Below are positions 5,379 to 7,693 of a DNA stretch of 7,693 nt, in pieces. The DNA comes from an uncultured Pseudomonadota bacterium (GTDB lineage: Bacteria; SAR324; NAC60-12). Each line of letters begins with the position of its first letter. The first letter of the stretch is position 1. Position numbers and translations under genes: made by a program. The notes beneath the pieces were generated by a model, which searched no databases, was not told the DNA's origin, and saw only the letters and a program-made list of their open reading frames with translations. Where the stretch lies: the NCBI GenBank assembly GCA_913052275.1, contig CAJXDX010000080.1:1-7693 (forward strand), in the 5' to 3' direction.

Positions 5379-6647
5379 ATGGTCACAATTTTTTTCCTAG
5401 TCTGGACATTGGGTTCAGTTTTATTGACACTCAATGTCTTCAAACCCCTGGCAGACAGAAGACGCTCTTCATTTCCCGCAATACTCTTATCCTATGTCAC
5501 AGGGTGGCTAATTGGTGACTTGCTTCCTCAATGGATTCTGCTCAATGCTGGCATACTTCTCCTTTTTTCATTTTCGGATATTTTCAGCCATCCTATAGGC
5601 TGGGGAGGGCTTATTGTGCATCTTACAGGATGGTGCGCTTTGACTCTTCGTCTATGGATAATATTCAATTCACCCCAACGTCTTGACAAGAAAATGGAAC
5701 AGCAGTTAGGCAATAGCTGGAACAATGCTGCAGCAAACTTCAACCCTCCTGAAAGCATACAGGACATTAACTGGCACAGCTGGTTCAATCCGAATACAGT
5801 TTTTGATGACCCACGGATTGAAATCATACATGATCAGGAATTTCATCAGGAAAATGATTTAAAGCTTAAATTGGATATTTACCGTCCAAGAAGTTCAAAA
5901 AAAAACCTTCCGGGAATTTTGCAAATCCATGGCGGAGCGTGGATCAGCGGCAGCAAAAGACAGGCTGCATTGTCAATGTCGCACATGGCCGCACAAGGCT
6001 GGGTATGTTTTTCTGTAGTCCACAGGTTCAGTCCGGAAATAGTTTTTCCGGAACATCTGATTGACATAAAGCGAGCTCTTCATTGGATCAAAAAAAACGC
6101 TGGCGAGTACGGAGTTGATCCGGATTTTGTTGTGGCAACCGGAGGTTCGGCGGGTGGTCATTTGGCGTCATTAATGGCTCTCACACAAAACCGGCCTGAA
6201 TTTCAGCCCGGATTTGAAAAGGCCGATACAGGTATTCAAGGATGCGTTTCTTTGTATGGAGTCTACGAATTCAGTGAACCATTTAATGATGAAACACTTT
6301 ATCCTGCCAAAGCCAAACTGTTAAAGATTGTCTGCGGTGGAACTCCCGATACCAAGCCCGAGAACTATCAGCAAATCACTCCGGCAAACTGGATTTCAAG
6401 GGAAACTCCCCCGTTTCTGCTGGTTCAGGGAGATACAGATGCCCTGATTTCAGTTAACGAGGCAAAAAAATTTTTCCGCGATCTTCAGGCACAGAACACG
6501 CAAAATTGTGCAATTTTGAATTTGCCATTAGTGGAACATGCATTTGACATTTTTCCCACTTTGACCGCACAGTGTATAGTACCAACTATAGAACGTTATT
6601 TGGTAATGCTTCATGAGAATTACATTAATAGTAAAGGTGAAAGATGA
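5379..6647 (+). CDS. Membrane-anchored alpha/beta hydrolase (HSL/BD-FAE-like carboxylesterase)
   Basis: The 422-residue protein has an N-terminal membrane region with three or four hydrophobic segments (about residues 3-20, 33-49, 52-68 and 75-96) followed by a soluble alpha/beta hydrolase domain from about residue 145. The oxyanion-hole motif is HGGAW at 184-188. The nucleophile elbow is G255-G-S257-A-G259, followed by GHLAS. The acid is most likely Asp354 in QGDTDALI, and the base is His387 in LVEHAFD. The triad is thus complete and in the usual order, so an active serine esterase or lipase on small acyl esters is expected. Whether the domain faces cytosol or periplasm depends on the number of membrane segments and is not settled. 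The start ATG at 5379 has no good Shine-Dalgarno, but it places the first hydrophobic helix right at the N-terminus. The stop overlaps the next gene by ATGA, so the two are translationally coupled. Substrate unknown. Confidence 0.88.
   Translation: MVTIFFLVWTLGSVLLTLNVFKPLADRRRSSFPAILLSYVTGWLIGDLLPQWILLNAGILLLFSFSDIFSHPIGWGGLIVHLTGWCALTLRLWIIFNSPQRLDKKMEQQLGNSWNNAAANFNPPESIQDINWHSWFNPNTVFDDPRIEIIHDQEFHQENDLKLKLDIYRPRSSKKNLPGILQIHGGAWISGSKRQAALSMSHMAAQGWVCFSVVHRFSPEIVFPEHLIDIKRALHWIKKNAGEYGVDPDFVVATGGSAGGHLASLMALTQNRPEFQPGFEKADTGIQGCVSLYGVYEFSEPFNDETLYPAKAKLLKIVCGGTPDTKPENYQQITPANWISRETPPFLLVQGDTDALISVNEAKKFFRDLQAQNTQNCAILNLPLVEHAFDIFPTLTAQCIVPTIERYLVMLHENYINSKGER
6633..6639 (+). promoter_or_regulatory. 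Ribosome binding site of the crotonase-like gene inside the hydrolase gene
   Basis: AAAGGTG lies just upstream of the ATG at 6644, with six bases between AAGG and the start codon. It is embedded in the last codons of the hydrolase gene and supports the overlapping ATGA start. Confidence 0.6.
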
Positions 6648-7462
6648 AAACGGCAGAAAAACAAATTACCGAAACAGTCCAAGAATCTGAGTCTCCAGTT
6701 CTTGAGGAACAAGAGAATGGGATAGTACGATTAACACTTAATCGTCCTGAACAATTCAATTCATTATCTGAAGCCATGTTGGCAACGCTTCAGGAAAAGA
6801 TTGATGCCATAGCAGAAAACAAGGATGCAAGACTTGTTATTCTGCAAGGAGCCGGAAAGGCCTTTTGTGCCGGCCATGATTTGAAGGAAATGATTGCGAC
6901 ACGGAAAGAGACATATTATAAATCACTTTTTCAGCAATGCAGCAGAATGATGATGACGCTCAACAAAATACCACAACCTGTAATTGCCCGTGTGCATGGA
7001 ATCGCTACTGCTGCAGGATGTCAGCTAGTTGGAGCATGTGATCTTGCAGTTGCTTCAGAAGATGCGCGATTTGCAACATCCGGAATCAATGTAGGCCTTT
7101 TTTGCTCAACTCCGTCTGTACCTGTGAGCAGGAATATTCCTCGCAAACAGGCTATGGAATTGCTCCTCACAGGAGAGTTTATTGACGCAACCACCGCACT
7201 GAAATGGGGTTTGATCAACAGGATTGCTGCATTGGAGAAACTTGATGAGGAAGTTCAAAAACTTGCAGATGCCATACTTAGCAAATCGTCGGTAGCAGTA
7301 TTCACAGGTAAGAAAATGTTCTACAAACAACTTGAGAAAAATATGGAAGATGCCTATGCCTTTGCCGGAGAGATCATGGCCTGCAACATGATGGCTGAAG
7401 ATGTGAATGAAGGTATTGACGCCTTTGTGAAAAAACGAACAGCTGTTTGGAAAGGAAGATGA
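6644..7462 (+). CDS. Enoyl-CoA hydratase/isomerase-family protein, ECHDC3-like, lacking catalytic glutamates
   Basis: The 272-residue protein has a full crotonase fold: LTLNRPEQFNSLSEAM (31-46), the first oxyanion-hole motif FCAGHDLKEM (74-83), the second at HGIATAAGCQLVGACDLAVA (118-137), and a normal C-terminal helical region. The FATSGINVGLFCSTPSVPVS block (143-162) and NIPRKQAMELLLTGE are typical of the ECHDC3 branch. In true hydratases two Glu activate water (rat Glu144 and Glu164). The aligned residues here are Gln127 (GCQL in place of GCEL) and Gly147 (SGINVG in place of PEILIG). CoA-thioester binding should persist, but classical hydration is unlikely; another acyl-CoA reaction or a binding role is possible. 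Some 20 acidic and polar residues precede the fold. It overlaps the hydrolase stop by ATGA with a good ribosome site, so the two proteins are probably made together and may act on one ester or acyl substrate. Family assignment is firm, reaction unknown. Confidence 0.92.
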   Translation: MKTAEKQITETVQESESPVLEEQENGIVRLTLNRPEQFNSLSEAMLATLQEKIDAIAENKDARLVILQGAGKAFCAGHDLKEMIATRKETYYKSLFQQCSRMMMTLNKIPQPVIARVHGIATAAGCQLVGACDLAVASEDARFATSGINVGLFCSTPSVPVSRNIPRKQAMELLLTGEFIDATTALKWGLINRIAALEKLDEEVQKLADAILSKSSVAVFTGKKMFYKQLEKNMEDAYAFAGEIMACNMMAEDVNEGIDAFVKKRTAVWKGR

Positions 7463-7537
7463 ATAATTTAAAAAACCAGAAATTAAAAATACATTTCAGA
7501 TGATTTTTCATGCCCGATTTGACTTTGTGGATATAAG

Positions 7538-7693
7538 TTGAAGATTGGACTTGTGCAGTTCAATATAGAAACGAATCATGATCAGATCAATTTCTTAGAA
7601 TTCAATGAATACAAAAAACAAAAAAAATCGTCCGGAATTGACATCTGCAGGGATAGAAGCCTCTTATCCTGTCACAGTATTTGATGAATTTGG
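7538..7693 (+). CDS. Start of an unidentified gene running off the right edge, possibly FdhD-like
   Basis: A frame opens after a TGA at 7520-7522 and stays open to the window end, 52 codons from a TTG at 7538. There is no ATG in this frame. The TTG has GTGGA six bases upstream, which makes it a reasonable start; a GTG at 7553 is an alternative. The product begins (L/M)KIGLVQFN and ends with AGIEASYPVTVFDEFG at the edge. The latter part resembles, from memory, the N-terminal region of some FdhD proteins (formate dehydrogenase accessory sulfurtransferases), whose diagnostic motifs would lie beyond the window. It could also be an unrelated protein whose true start lies further in. It begins 75 nt after the crotonase-like gene on the same strand; no terminator is seen between them. 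Confidence 0.35.

Noticed and set aside
6644..7462. Reading the crotonase as a functional beta-oxidation enoyl-CoA hydratase (FadB/EchA type)
   Set aside because: Both catalytic glutamate positions appear substituted (Gln127, Gly147), so only the family and not the classical reaction is supported.
7459..7503. Tiny 14-codon frame overlapping the crotonase stop by ATGA
   Set aside because: It has no recognisable content and is composed of AT-rich filler codons; the overlap is easily accidental.
7605..7640. ATG at 7605 as the start of the last gene
   Set aside because: That frame meets a TGA after 11 codons; the open frame to the edge is a different one.

Overview
The window reads as a compact stretch of chromosome from a Gram-negative bacterium, moderately AT-rich by eye. 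The rplM-rpsI pair encodes L13 and S9 proteins of bacterial type, and the other families (PhyH dioxygenase with an HD partner, PrsW, GGDEF, ECHDC3-type crotonase) fit Proteobacteria in the broad sense. A marine deltaproteobacterial or SAR324-like source would fit, but that is an impression from protein style and was not computed. No tRNA, rRNA, insertion sequence, CRISPR array or prophage signal is visible.

Layout from left to right. The window opens inside a class II aldolase/adducin-family gene (C-terminal 110 residues only, ending at 335). After a 175-nt AT-rich gap with a possible degenerate intergenic repeat come two tightly spaced plus-strand genes: an HD-domain protein of the PhnZ/TmpB organophosphonate-oxygenase type (511-1068) and a phytanoyl-CoA-dioxygenase-like Fe(II)/2-oxoglutarate oxygenase (1094-1897). 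Converging on them is a minus-strand PrsW-type membrane protease (1915-2646). Divergent from PrsW is a three-domain signalling protein (2774-4186): cyclic-nucleotide-binding-like domain, receiver domain and GGDEF diguanylate cyclase. A leader of about 200 nt precedes rplM and rpsI (4407-5255). A 123-nt spacer with a perfect 14-bp palindrome then leads into a membrane-anchored alpha/beta hydrolase (5379-6647), which overlaps by ATGA an enoyl-CoA hydratase-like protein without the two catalytic glutamates (6644-7462). A final reading frame runs off the right edge and may be the start of an FdhD-type protein.

The most interesting part is the HD plus PhyH pair. This combination is the hallmark of the known PhnY/PhnZ and TmpA/TmpB pathways, in which the 2-oxoglutarate enzyme hydroxylates the alpha-carbon of an organophosphonate and the mixed-valent di-iron HD enzyme oxidatively cleaves the C-P bond. 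Here all expected metal ligands are present in both proteins, but the substrate-recognising lid positions of PhnZ (Tyr and Glu) appear to be Lys46 and Tyr49. The substrate is therefore probably not 2-aminoethylphosphonate and cannot be named from sequence. The other genes look like unrelated neighbours: ribosomal proteins, c-di-GMP signalling, and acyl/ester metabolism.
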